This document shows, one piece after another, positions 42,096 to 50,932 of a stretch of DNA of 64,000 nucleotides (within the stretch, counting starts at the first letter, position 1; each line of letters begins with the position of its first letter). Below the pieces are notes generated by a model. It made no database searches. It was not told where the DNA came from and saw only the letters and a list, made by a program, of their open reading frames with translations. This DNA is from CALOCY01 sp942491975 (GTDB lineage: Bacteria > Bacteroidota > Bacteroidia > Bacteroidales > Prolixibacteraceae). The stretch lies in NCBI GenBank assembly GCA_942491975.1, contig CALOCY010000004.1, forward strand, positions 1,550,001-1,614,000, in the 5' to 3' direction. The position numbers were made by a program, and so were the translations under genes.

Positions 42096-43655
42096 ATGAA
42101 TAATCAGGACAGGATTAAGCAATTAATCGATTTACGTACCGAAGCTAAACTGGGGGGTGGACAAAAACGTGTTGATTCCCAGCATAAAAAAGGAAAATTG
42201 ACTGCCCGTGAACGGATAGAGCTGTTATTGGATGAGGGCAGTTTTGAAGAGTTTGACATGTTTGTAACACACCGGTGTACCAATTTTGGTTTGGAGAAGA
42301 CCAAATTTTTGGGCGATGGCGTGGTAACAGGGCATGGTACGATTGACGGACGTGTGGTATACCTTTTTGCACAAGATTTTACCGTTTTTGGAGGATCACT
42401 TTCCGAGACTTTCGCTCAGAAGATTTGCAAGGTTATGGATATGGCGATGGATGTGGGCGCCCCCGTTATCGGGATTAACGATTCGGGAGGTGCACGTATT
42501 CAGGAAGGTGTGACTTCACTGGCCGGATATGCCGAGATATTCCAGCGTAACATTATGGCATCAGGGGTTATTCCCCAAATATCGGCTATTTTTGGCCCGT
42601 GTGCAGGTGGTGCGGTTTATTCTCCGGCGCTGACTGATTTTGTGATGATGACCGAGCAGAATTCGTACATGTTTGTAACGGGTCCCAGGGTGGTAAAAAC
42701 CGTAACGGGTGAAGATATTTCTGTTGATGACCTGGGGGGCGGCCGTATGCATGCTTCACAGTCGGGTGTTTCCCACTTTTTGGTTGAAAACGAGCAGGAA
42801 GGGATACTCCTGATCCGTAAGTTACTGAGTTATCTTCCTCAAAATAACCTTGAAGAACCGCCAATTGCAGATAATACTGATCCAATTGACCGGTGGGAGG
42901 ATGCACTGAATGAGATTATTCCTGATAACCCGAACCAGCCTTACGATGTAATAGATGTAATTGACGCTATTGTTGATTACGGTGAATTTCTGGAGATCCA
43001 CCGTAATTATGCTAAAAATATTGTTGTCGGGTTTGCCCGTTTTGACGGCCGGCCGGTAGGGATCGTAGCCAACCAGCCCAATTACCTGGCCGGTGTGCTT
43101 GATGTTGAGGCATCGAAAAAAGCAGCCCGTTTTGTGCGGTTCTGCGACTGTTTTAATATCCCGATTATAACACTGGTTGATGTGCCTGGGTTTATGCCCG
43201 GTAGTCAGCAGGAGCGGGGGGGGATTATTACCAATGGCGCGAAATTATTGTTTGCCTATGGTGAGTGTACCGTCCCTAAAATCACCATTACCCTGCGTAA
43301 GTCGTACGGCGGTGCGCACGATGTGATGTCGTGTAAACAGTTGCGGGGAGACCTGAATTATGCATGGCCTTCGGCTGAAATTGCAGTAATGGGGGCATCA
43401 GGTGCTGTTGAAGTACTTAACGGGCGTAAGCTGGCTGAGATAGAAGATCCGGAGGAGCGTGCAGGGAAGACCCGGAAATATGAAGACGAATACCGTCAGA
43501 AGTTTGCTAACCCTTATGAGGCAGCAGCGTTTGGTTATATTGATGATGTGATTGAGCCAAGACATACACGTTTCCGTATTGTTCGCGGTTTACAGACACT
43601 GGCGACTAAAAAAGTGGTGAACCCGCCGAAAAAGCATACAAATATTCCATTATAA
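42096..43655 (+). CDS. mmdA: methylmalonyl-CoA decarboxylase alpha subunit (carboxyltransferase)
   Basis: 519 residues, crotonase-fold carboxyltransferase with two halves. Blocks include KKGKLTARERIELLLDEGSF, VIGINDSGGARIQEGV, FGPCAGGAVYSPALTDF, MVTGPRV-like FVTGPRVVKTVTGE, VPGFMPGSQQERGGII and a C-terminal KHTNIPL. In propionate-forming bacteria it moves CO2 from methylmalonyl-CoA to biotin. Association with gamma-like, biotin-carrier and beta subunits downstream distinguishes it from the carboxylase copy at 55170. Confidence 0.95.
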   Translation: MNNQDRIKQLIDLRTEAKLGGGQKRVDSQHKKGKLTARERIELLLDEGSFEEFDMFVTHRCTNFGLEKTKFLGDGVVTGHGTIDGRVVYLFAQDFTVFGGSLSETFAQKICKVMDMAMDVGAPVIGINDSGGARIQEGVTSLAGYAEIFQRNIMASGVIPQISAIFGPCAGGAVYSPALTDFVMMTEQNSYMFVTGPRVVKTVTGEDISVDDLGGGRMHASQSGVSHFLVENEQEGILLIRKLLSYLPQNNLEEPPIADNTDPIDRWEDALNEIIPDNPNQPYDVIDVIDAIVDYGEFLEIHRNYAKNIVVGFARFDGRPVGIVANQPNYLAGVLDVEASKKAARFVRFCDCFNIPIITLVDVPGFMPGSQQERGGIITNGAKLLFAYGECTVPKITITLRKSYGGAHDVMSCKQLRGDLNYAWPSAEIAVMGASGAVEVLNGRKLAEIEDPEERAGKTRKYEDEYRQKFANPYEAAAFGYIDDVIEPRHTRFRIVRGLQTLATKKVVNPPKKHTNIPL

Positions 43656-43667
43656 AGAGAAACGGAT

Positions 43668-44036
43668 ATGGATTTGTTAACGATCATATTGGCTTCTGTG
43701 GGCAGTGCCGGCTGGACAGTGACCGTTGTGGGTTTTTCTATTGTTTTAGTTTCACTCACATTGCTTGTAATTATCTTTATGCAGATACCCCGGCTTATCA
43801 ATATTAAAATAAGGAATAAGCTAAAAAAGAGGGGTAAGGCTATTGCCGAGACAGAAGATATTCCGGAAATAGAGGGTAATGTGAATGCTGCGATTGCAAC
43901 AGCTATTTATCTCTATTTTAGCGAACTACATGATGAGGAGAGTAATATTATTACCATTAAAAAAGTGCAAAAGGCATATTCTCCGTGGAGTTCAAAGATT
44001 TACAGTGTTGCCAATAACTGGCCGCAAAAAAACTGA
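43668..44036 (+). CDS. OadG-like gamma subunit of sodium-pumping decarboxylase
   Basis: 122 residues with one transmembrane helix (about 17-45) and a basic-acidic cytoplasmic tail. Position between mmdA and the biotin carrier, 12 nt after mmdA, matches the small gamma/delta subunit that assembles these complexes. The sequence itself is only weakly conserved. Family members are often 80-140 residues. Confidence 0.78.
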   Translation: MDLLTIILASVGSAGWTVTVVGFSIVLVSLTLLVIIFMQIPRLINIKIRNKLKKRGKAIAETEDIPEIEGNVNAAIATAIYLYFSELHDEESNIITIKKVQKAYSPWSSKIYSVANNWPQKN

Positions 44037-44170
44037 GGCAGGTAGCTGCCTGATAAAATTGAAACAAGAAGATGAAACGTCCATTCATTTTTTATTCAAA
44101 AATTGTGAAAAAATGAGTAAAAATTGATTTGGTAAGTTACATCCAGCAATTAAAATCAAAGTTTATACGG

Positions 44171-44596
44171 ATGAAAAAGTTCAAATTTACAATCAGCGGT
44201 AGTGAGTACGATGTTGAGATACTGGACATCGAGAATAACATTGCCGAGATTGAGGTGAATGGCACAAAATACGAGGTTGAGATCGCCCAGGATGTAAAAA
44301 CGCCTAAAACTCCCCGACTGGTACGTAAGCCGGTTGAACAGAAGCCGGGAGAGGGGCAGATTGTGAAGCAATCTTCAACAGAAGGGAAAGCGGTTAAAGC
44401 CCCGTTGCCAGGTACGATATTTAAGTTAAATGTAGCTGTAGGCGATACGGTATCCAAAGGTCAGGTGCTGTTGATTATGGAGGCCATGAAGATGGAGAAT
44501 AACGTATTGGCTGATGATGGCGGCATAGTGAAGGCTGTTAAAGTGAAAGAGGGCGATACCGTTCTTCAGGATGATGTATTGATTGTGGTCGGTTAA
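44171..44596 (+). CDS. mmdC: biotin carrier subunit of methylmalonyl-CoA decarboxylase
   Basis: 141 residues from the ATG at 44171; the upstream in-frame start would add 14 residues and is less likely. An N-terminal beta domain (1-50) is followed by a Pro/Lys-rich linker and a biotinyl domain (about 72-141) with the biotin site EAMKMENN. It carries CO2 between the alpha and beta subunits. Confidence 0.93.
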   Translation: MKKFKFTISGSEYDVEILDIENNIAEIEVNGTKYEVEIAQDVKTPKTPRLVRKPVEQKPGEGQIVKQSSTEGKAVKAPLPGTIFKLNVAVGDTVSKGQVLLIMEAMKMENNVLADDGGIVKAVKVKEGDTVLQDDVLIVVG

Positions 44597-44618
44597 CTGA
44601 AAAGGAGTGTTTAAAATT

Positions 44619-46271
44619 ATGACTAAAATAGTGTTAATATTTTTTTCCCTGATCTTGTTATTTGGTCAGTTATTTGCTGCTGATAGTGATGCAGATACAG
44701 CAATAGCCCAACAGTTGATAAAGGGAAGATGGGTAAATAAATCAGGGGGGTATATCCCCAATCCGGTTGCCGATCCGAAAACTGTTGACCCGGAGAGGGT
44801 TCATACGGTAAGCCGGTACAAAACATTTGCGTTTGAAGCTGACCACTCTTTTATTATGGATTCGGTAAAACAGCGTTATACCGGTAACTGGCAGGTAAAA
44901 GACGGAAATATTTACCTGTTGTTCAATAAGAAAAAAGTTGTACACCTGCGAAAAAACAGTGATCCGAATTCATTGTCAAATAATTACGTAACCCATGATG
45001 AGATGCTTGATTTGGGTACGCGGACAGCTACCATTAGCAATGGAAAAATGGAGTGCAGTGACGGGTTTCAGTATAAGCAAGTTTCGGGAGCCGTCTCCGG
45101 GTTGTTGAACTTTTATGAGTTTTCGGGATTTTCAAATGTTACCTGGAAACATATGATAATGGTACTGGTTGGATTGTTCTTCATCTTTTTAGCCATAAAA
45201 TACAACTTTGAGCCGTTGCTGCTTATCCCTATTGGCTTTGGCATACTGATTGGTAATATCCCAATGTTTCAGGCTGTTGATTTTAACCTGAAACTGGGTG
45301 TGTATGAGCCTGGATCGGTAATGAACTACCTTTATATGGGCGTTGTGCAGGGCTGGTACCCTCCATTGATTTTCCTGGGTATCGGGGCAATGACCGATTT
45401 CTCGTCGCTCATATCCAATCCAAAACTGATGTTGTTGGGGGCAGCTGCCCAGATTGGTATCTTCCTGACATTTGTCGGGGCCTTATGGCTGGGGTTTGCC
45501 CCTCCCGAGGCCGGTGCAATTGGAATTATCGGGGGTGCCGACGGGCCGACGGCAATTTTCTTATCATCGAAGCTGGCCAACGGATTGAATATATTGCCTA
45601 ACGGGCAAACGGTGAAAAACCTGATTGGCCCCATTGCGATTGCAGCTTATTCATACATGGCACTGGTGCCTGTTATCCAGCCTCCTGTGATAAAACTGCT
45701 AACAAGCAAAAGAGAGCGCCTTATGCGCATGAAACCGTTAAGAGCTGTATCGAAACTGGAGAAAATACTGTTTCCCATTGTGGGATTATTGCTTACGGCA
45801 TACATTGCCCCTTCGGCATTGCCATTGCTTGGAATGTTGTTTTTCGGAAACCTGCTGAAAGAGTCGGGCGTGACCAAGCGTTTGGCCAATACTGCCAGCA
45901 ATTCGCTGATCGACATTATTACCATGTTGTTGGGGATTACGGTTGGTGCATCAACACAGGCCGATGTATTCCTGACACCATCGTCGATCAAGATATTCGG
46001 GTTGGGGGCTGCTTCGTTCATTATTGCCACTGCCGGTGGTGTGTTGGGTGCAAAGTTGATGAATGTGTTCCTCAGGAAGGAGAATAAGATCAATCCGATG
46101 ATTGGTGCTTCAGGTGTCTCTGCGGTACCCGATAGTGCAAGGGTAGTGCAGCATATGGGATTGCAGGAAGACCCGTCGAACCACCTGTTGATGCATGCGA
46201 TGGCACCCAATGTTTCGGGTGTGATTGGCTCGGCAGTAGGTGCAGGAATTTTATTGAGTTTCCTGATGTAG
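44619..46271 (+). CDS. sodium ion-translocating decarboxylase beta subunit with N-terminal extension
   Basis: 550 residues from the ATG at 44619 (SD AAAGGAG upstream; a GTG at 44607 is also in frame). The C-terminal ~390 residues are the OadB/MmdB membrane pump: GIGAMTDFSSLISNPKLM, GIIGGADGPTAIFLSSKL, and GVSAVPDSARVVQ. Decarboxylation of biotin-CO2 drives Na+ export. The N-terminal ~150 residues are an addition not usual for the ~380-430-residue family: a signal peptide (about 1-20) then a lipocalin-like soluble region (GRWVNKSGG, YTGNWQVKDGNIYLLF). It would place a small domain outside the inner membrane. Last gene of the operon; terminator follows. Confidence 0.92.
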   Translation: MTKIVLIFFSLILLFGQLFAADSDADTAIAQQLIKGRWVNKSGGYIPNPVADPKTVDPERVHTVSRYKTFAFEADHSFIMDSVKQRYTGNWQVKDGNIYLLFNKKKVVHLRKNSDPNSLSNNYVTHDEMLDLGTRTATISNGKMECSDGFQYKQVSGAVSGLLNFYEFSGFSNVTWKHMIMVLVGLFFIFLAIKYNFEPLLLIPIGFGILIGNIPMFQAVDFNLKLGVYEPGSVMNYLYMGVVQGWYPPLIFLGIGAMTDFSSLISNPKLMLLGAAAQIGIFLTFVGALWLGFAPPEAGAIGIIGGADGPTAIFLSSKLANGLNILPNGQTVKNLIGPIAIAAYSYMALVPVIQPPVIKLLTSKRERLMRMKPLRAVSKLEKILFPIVGLLLTAYIAPSALPLLGMLFFGNLLKESGVTKRLANTASNSLIDIITMLLGITVGASTQADVFLTPSSIKIFGLGAASFIIATAGGVLGAKLMNVFLRKENKINPMIGASGVSAVPDSARVVQHMGLQEDPSNHLLMHAMAPNVSGVIGSAVGAGILLSFLM

Positions 46272-46293
46272 GAATGCGATATTTTAAGATATT

Positions 46294-46327
46294 AAAAAGG
46301 CGATCCATTGAACAGGTCGCCTTTTTT
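46294..46327 (+). terminator. terminator of the methylmalonyl-CoA decarboxylase operon
   Basis: AAAAAGGCGA pairs with TCGCCTTTTT (ending about 46326) around a 13-nt loop, followed by T. The remaining 46330-46628 holds no gene that I can support. Confidence 0.85.
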
Positions 46328-46628
46328 ACTTTGTATCGTTGGTGATTTAGCGTGTATATTACAAAAACATACTACTAATTTGTAAATCAACACCATGTAA
46401 AATACTGTATATCAGTGTATTATATAGCATATGCTCATAATGATCTGATGGTGAGTGTGTTCTGGCGTTTTATTTACAAAACCGGGGGTCAAAAATGTAG
46501 TTTTATTGCTTTTTTTATGTGTAGTTGTATCTCTGTGCATTCCAGAAAAGCGATATTTTTACGGTACGGACATAAATTTCTGCATCAACAATGTAAGGAT
46601 TCCATTCTTATTTTGAGGGATGTCCCCC

Positions 46629-47054
46629 TTAAAATTCAAGCAATGTGGCTAAATCCGGCACAAGGCTTTTTATCTTATTGGAAAAACCTTCTACATCCCC
46701 GCATAAGTTTCCGCTACCTGTTCCGCTATGGTAAACCGATCCTGAAAACAGTACCTCATTATCATCGTAACAAGTGATGGAATCGGTTGTACCCCCGGTG
46801 AAATAGTGCTGTTCGTCTTTTTGTTCGCAGTTGTGGATATTGTAATGGAAGAAAGCAAAAACAACGGCATCAAATTGTTTTTCAGTAGCAGGATACTCCT
46901 GTTGGGTTAAAATATCACCATAGCTGTCCACGGTAATTTTTACAACCTTCGGGGCCACTTCAATCTCATAGCTTCTATGGTACCCGGGTGGGATAGATGC
47001 ATCCTGAAACCGGTAAACAATTTTATTGGCATGTTGTAATTGTTCCCTATGCAT
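46629..47054 (-). CDS. hypothetical protein
   Basis: 141 residues from the ATG at 47054 (an extra 13 residues upstream are possible). No signal peptide or membrane segment is evident. Sequence such as GYHRSYEIEVAPKVVKITVDSYG then ATEKQFDAVVFAFFHYNI suggests a compact alpha/beta cytosolic protein, with Cys residues scattered through the middle. I recognise no family. Isolated, convergent with the decarboxylase operon. Confidence 0.6.
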   Translation of the reverse strand: MHREQLQHANKIVYRFQDASIPPGYHRSYEIEVAPKVVKITVDSYGDILTQQEYPATEKQFDAVVFAFFHYNIHNCEQKDEQHYFTGGTTDSITCYDDNEVLFSGSVYHSGTGSGNLCGDVEGFSNKIKSLVPDLATLLEF

Positions 47055-47131
47055 AAACCGGCATTGAAGTTTGTAGCATAAATGTACAAACATTTTACCC
47101 CATTAATGCATTTGTTTTTCTAATTTTATTC

Positions 47132-47184
47132 AATGAGAACCTGTTTTCAGAAACATCGTGAACTGAAAGCAGAAAGTCGAATTA
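47132..47184 (+). repeat. remnant copy of the idi 3' end
   Basis: 53 bp that match 47961-48013 (the idi C-terminal codons, stop and 23 nt of 3' flank) at 43 of 53 positions. Translated in the same frame it reads NENLFSETS-stop against NETPFSGTL-stop of idi. It lies upstream of the intact idi. Confidence 0.7.
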
Positions 47185-47186
47185 GG

Positions 47187-47333
47187 GGGTGTCCAAAAAG
47201 TATAAGAAATGATCATTCAGTTATTTTGTGAACTTTGTGCCTTCTTTGTGAGACTTTGTGGTTCAATAATTTAAAAGATAACCACGAAGAACACCAAGTA
47301 CACACAAAGAACACGAAGACTTTTTGGACACCC
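47187..47333. repeat. 147-bp MITE-like element
   Basis: GGGTGTCCAAAAAGT (47187-47201) and ACTTTTTGGACACCC (47319-47333) are perfect 15-bp terminal inverted repeats. The interior has a second inner palindrome (GTGGTT/AACCAC with CACAAAG/CTTTGTG repeats). No ORF. Accounts for most of the 378-bp gap before idi. Confidence 0.8.
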
Positions 47334-47432
47334 TCTATAAGTTTACGATTCCGATACTTGCATCAATAGAAAGGAATTCTTATTATTGATGCTTCAATGG
47401 ATTCGTTCATTGGGTAATAATTTAATCGAACA

Positions 47433-47990
47433 ATGGAAGAAATACCAGCCGAAGTAATTCTCGTTGATACCAAAGACCACCCCTGTGGGGTGATGGAGAA
47501 GATAAAAGCACATAAAGAAGGAAAACTGCACCGGGCTGTGTCTGTAGTGATATTCAACAGCCGGAATGAGATGCTCATTCATCGACGGGCAGTGGATAAA
47601 TACCACTCTGCCGGACTATGGACAAACGCCACATGTAGTCATCCCATGCCCATGGAACAAACACATGAAGCAGCCCGTCGGCGATTGAGGGAGGAGATGG
47701 GATTGAAATGTGAGTTGTTAGAAGTCTTTACTTTTGTATACAAAGCAACATTTCAAAACGGTTTGATAGAGCATGAACTGGATCATTTGTTTGTAGGGTG
47801 GTGTGACGATGAGCCTCAACTCAATCCCGATGAAGTAATGGATTACCAATGGGTTAAAACAGATGACTTACAACACGACATCACCAAAAATCCGCAAAAA
47901 TACACAGTCTGGTTCAAACTTATTATGCAGGAGCATTATGATAAAATAGCCCGTTTGTTAAATGAGACTCCGTTTTCAGGAACGTTGTGA
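47433..47990 (+). CDS. idi: isopentenyl-diphosphate delta-isomerase, type I
   Basis: 185 residues, Nudix fold. Family marks are the Cys in TNATCSHPMP, the Nudix-like EEMGLKCELLEVF and the C-terminal EHELDHLFVG with Glu ligands. It interconverts IPP and DMAPP for isoprenoid synthesis. A 53-bp remnant of its own 3' end lies upstream at 47132-47184, and a MITE-like element separates the two. Confidence 0.95.
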   Translation: MEEIPAEVILVDTKDHPCGVMEKIKAHKEGKLHRAVSVVIFNSRNEMLIHRRAVDKYHSAGLWTNATCSHPMPMEQTHEAARRRLREEMGLKCELLEVFTFVYKATFQNGLIEHELDHLFVGWCDDEPQLNPDEVMDYQWVKTDDLQHDITKNPQKYTVWFKLIMQEHYDKIARLLNETPFSGTL

Positions 47991-48097
47991 ACTGGAAATG
48001 GAAAGTCGAATTAATCCCGATACGCTACGCTATCGGAACCAATGACTTCTTCTTATCAAGATAGTTTATAATTGAGCTGAGATTACAAACAGAAAAC

Positions 48098-48670
48098 ATG
48101 CCAAAAGGAAAACTCACAGGGATCGTATTAGCAGGAGGGAAAAGCCTGCGTATGGGACAAAACAAAGGGTTACTACCTTTTCATGGGATTCCTATGGTCA
48201 GGCATTTGGTTGACTTGTTGGATAATTATTGTACAGGAATCATCATCAGTTCTAGTGAGAAAAAGTATGGGGACTTTGGGCTAAAGGTTGTTCCGGATCA
48301 ATATCAGGGGAAAGGTCCGTTGGCAGGAATACATGCTTGCCTGGTTCAATCTTCAGCCGATTGGAATATTATTGTGGCATGCGATACACCGCTGTTATCC
48401 AATATCGTGATCGAACGCTTATTGCAAAATCGCTCTTCTCAATATGACGCAGTTATTGCCCTGCACAACGGGCAAACTGAACCACTGATCGGAATCTATC
48501 ATCGACGCATAACCCGCCATATCGAAGAACAGTTGGTAAATGATAAATTGAAAATGAAACGGTTCTTACAATCCATTCATTATTTAACAGTCGATATGAC
48601 TGATCTGGTTACCGATAAAACCAATCCGTTTAAAAACATCAATACCCCCAACGACTTTCCGGCTAAATAG
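48098..48670 (+). CDS. mobA: molybdenum cofactor guanylyltransferase
   Basis: 190 residues. The nucleotidyltransferase P-loop variant LAGGKSLRMGQNKGLLPF is diagnostic, with VPDQYQGKGPLAGIHACL and ACDTPLL following. MobA joins GMP to Mo-molybdopterin, producing the MGD cofactor used by the PsrA-like enzyme. Separate from the Moco operon and from its riboswitch-like leader. Confidence 0.93.
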   Translation: MPKGKLTGIVLAGGKSLRMGQNKGLLPFHGIPMVRHLVDLLDNYCTGIIISSSEKKYGDFGLKVVPDQYQGKGPLAGIHACLVQSSADWNIIVACDTPLLSNIVIERLLQNRSSQYDAVIALHNGQTEPLIGIYHRRITRHIEEQLVNDKLKMKRFLQSIHYLTVDMTDLVTDKTNPFKNINTPNDFPAK

Positions 48671-48690
48671 TTTCTCTATTTTAGTACAAC

Positions 48691-48818
48691 AGTTCGTTAT
48701 TTTTTTTGCAATTACCTGAAAACCAGAACTTTTACAAAACTAATCTGTTTTAGTTATATAATTGGAAATACGGTTATTAGCATTTTACAAGCTTCAACTT
48801 TGGAAAAGTTTACCGAAA
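48691..48818. repeat. 128-bp MITE-like dispersed repeat, copy 2
   Basis: Begins AGTTCGTT and ends AACTTTGGAAAAGTTTACCGAA, the same ends and the same 128-bp length as 5915-6042, but the interior and the outer right repeat have diverged. It lies between convergent mobA and the cobalamin ABC genes. Confidence 0.6.
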
Positions 48819-48870
48819 TATTTTTAGAAACTGTTTATATGATAGTACTCGATTTAACTGACAGAGGGTT

Positions 48871-49890
48871 TTATTGCCTTAGAGTATCCAGCACCTCACC
48901 AATATTGGCTATTTCATGTGCCTTTCCATTACTGTTAATTACCCATCTTCGGGCCTCTTTTTCAAAATGTACCGCATGCAAACAGGTTTCATCACCAACA
49001 ACGGTATATCCTTCACGCTGAAGGGCACGCTTCATCCATACCTCTTCAACCGTTTCGAGGTTGAGTTTTATTTTTTGTCCGTTTCCCTGATGGTGCAGCT
49101 TAAAGCTCCCCGAGTGTTTGTCGAAATCGAATGTATTGGCACCAAATGCTTTTTCAAACTGCCCGTTCAATACCAGGTCTTCCGGTGTACCTGTTACCAG
49201 TCCGTCATTTTTATCCAACAGCCATATCGTATCAGCCGCCTGTAGTGCCAAATCCAGTTCATGTGTCGAGAGCAGGATGGCTTTGCCTGTATTTTTTGCC
49301 AGCGAACGGAGTAACCGCATAATTTCCACCCTGTTCGGAAGATCAAGATGCGCCGTAGGTTCATCAAGCATTACAAAAGGGGTATCCTGTGCCAAGGCTT
49401 TAGCTACCAGTGTGCGTTGCCGCTCACCATCGCTCAGCTCACTTACAAAACGGTCGGCATAGTGCAACAGGTGTACCTGTTCCAATGCTTTTCGGATGAC
49501 CTTTTTATCTGTCCCTGTTATTCGTCCCAACCAGTTGTTGTAGGGATAGCGCCCAAAAGAAACCACCTGAAATACCGTGAGGTTCCCTACAGTGATTTTG
49601 TCGGTGAGTACCAGGCTTAACAAACGTGCAGTAGCCTTAAAGCTTTGTTCTTTTATGGTCTTTCCACCCACGAGGGCCAATCCTTCTAAAGCCGGATGTA
49701 AGCCCGCAATGGTACGCATCAGGGTAGATTTACCACTTCCATTGGGGCCAATCATACACACCATCTCCCCCGGTCTGACCGCTACATTCAAATCATTCAG
49801 CAATACCTGTTTTTCACTACCTTTAACGTAGCCTACCGACAGTTTTTCGGTCTTCAGTATTGGTTTTATGTGTTTTTCTACCCTCACCAT
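48871..49890 (-). CDS. btuD: cobalamin ABC transporter ATPase
   Basis: 339 residues. ATPase domain at about 10-240: Walker A GPNGSGKST, signature LSDGERQR and Walker B FVMLDEPTAHLD. The C-terminal ~95 residues are an extra domain after FDKHSGSFK not needed in E. coli BtuD (249 residues). Drives the import of corrinoid through BtuC. Its start lies 4 nt after the end of the permease gene. Confidence 0.92.
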   Translation of the reverse strand: MVRVEKHIKPILKTEKLSVGYVKGSEKQVLLNDLNVAVRPGEMVCMIGPNGSGKSTLMRTIAGLHPALEGLALVGGKTIKEQSFKATARLLSLVLTDKITVGNLTVFQVVSFGRYPYNNWLGRITGTDKKVIRKALEQVHLLHYADRFVSELSDGERQRTLVAKALAQDTPFVMLDEPTAHLDLPNRVEIMRLLRSLAKNTGKAILLSTHELDLALQAADTIWLLDKNDGLVTGTPEDLVLNGQFEKAFGANTFDFDKHSGSFKLHHQGNGQKIKLNLETVEEVWMKRALQREGYTVVGDETCLHAVHFEKEARRWVINSNGKAHEIANIGEVLDTLRQ

Positions 49891-49894
49891 AGAG

Positions 49895-50932
49895 CTAAAA
49901 CGAGGCTTTTACATTTCGGTTTTTCACAATTACCCATATCACTACCGGCGCACCAAAAAGTGCCGTTACCGAGTTTATGGGCAATGTGTTGCTATATCCC
50001 GGAAGTTGGGCAATAACATCACATACCAACATAATCAACGCTCCAATAAAACAACTAGCCGTAATGGTTATTTTATGGTCTGACGTATTGAAGAGCATCC
50101 GTGTGATGTGCGGGACAGCTACACCAATAAAAGCGATGGGCCCGGCAAAGGCTGTTATGGTGCCGGCCATGAGACTTGTACTGAGGATAATCCATAACCG
50201 CACCCGTTTTACATCCACCCCGAGGCTATACGCGTTGTTTTCGCCCAACAATAGCGCATTGAGTGATTTTTGCATGCTAAAGGTAATGCCTGCCCCCAAT
50301 AGCACCAGCAGTGCCATAATCCACATTTTATCCCATGTTACGCCCGACAGGCTACCAAATGTCCATACCAGAAACGAGTGTACAGTAACCGGATCGCTAA
50401 AGTATTGCAATACACTAACAACCGCACCGGCAATACTGCCAAACATGATGCCTATGATCAGTAGCGACACAGAGTCGGTAACCCGTACCGATACGGCAAT
50501 GACCATGAACAGTACCAACAGCGCACCCGTTATGGCAAATACCACAATTCCCCAGCTTCCCAGAAAAAAAGCGGTAAAACTGCCTGCAATGGCCGATGTA
50601 GCCATAACAAAGAGCGCAACACCCAGGCTGGCACCCGAACTTATACCCAACACAAAGGGGCCTGCCAGCGGATTGCGAAAAAGTGTCTGCATTTGCAATC
50701 CTGCCAGCGACAGGCCTATGCCGGTAAGGAGGGCTGTCAGTGCTTTGGGCAGGCGGAAATGCAACAGTATGTAGTTTTTGGCTGTATCAACCTGTACACC
50801 TGTAAGTGCTGCCCACACATCGGCAGGGGCTATGGTTACACTTCCCAGAAAGATATCGACCATAAAGAACAGCACCAATAGTGTCAACACCCCTGTAAAA
50901 AGCAGTATGTTTCGGCGACCGGTCAACATCAA
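49895..50932 (-). CDS. btuC: cobalamin ABC transporter permease
   Basis: 345 residues, FecCD/BtuC family with about ten transmembrane helices. Family blocks are LHFRLPKALTALLTGIGLSLAG, NPLAGPFVLGISSGASLG and GPIAFIGVAVPHITRML. It forms the channel for corrinoid passing from the BtuF-like lipoprotein. Overlaps the binding-protein gene by 4 nt (ATGA). FecCD permeases also serve siderophores; the cobalamin riboswitch upstream decides for B12. Confidence 0.93.
   Translation of the reverse strand: MMLTGRRNILLFTGVLTLLVLFFMVDIFLGSVTIAPADVWAALTGVQVDTAKNYILLHFRLPKALTALLTGIGLSLAGLQMQTLFRNPLAGPFVLGISSGASLGVALFVMATSAIAGSFTAFFLGSWGIVVFAITGALLVLFMVIAVSVRVTDSVSLLIIGIMFGSIAGAVVSVLQYFSDPVTVHSFLVWTFGSLSGVTWDKMWIMALLVLLGAGITFSMQKSLNALLLGENNAYSLGVDVKRVRLWIILSTSLMAGTITAFAGPIAFIGVAVPHITRMLFNTSDHKITITASCFIGALIMLVCDVIAQLPGYSNTLPINSVTALFGAPVVIWVIVKNRNVKASF

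Noticed and set aside
41616..42122. 168-residue minus-strand frame opposite the epimerase
   Set aside because: Covers the metal-binding epimerase gene and the start of mmdA on the wrong strand.
45647..46210. 187-residue minus-strand frame opposite the sodium pump
   Set aside because: Shadow frame of a well-supported membrane protein gene.
46415..46777. 120-residue plus-strand frame after the decarboxylase operon
   Set aside because: Runs into the minus-strand gene at 46629 with no family, no RBS and biased composition.
49977..50774. 265-residue plus-strand frame opposite btuC
   Set aside because: Shadow of a FecCD permease; no start signal and low-complexity composition.
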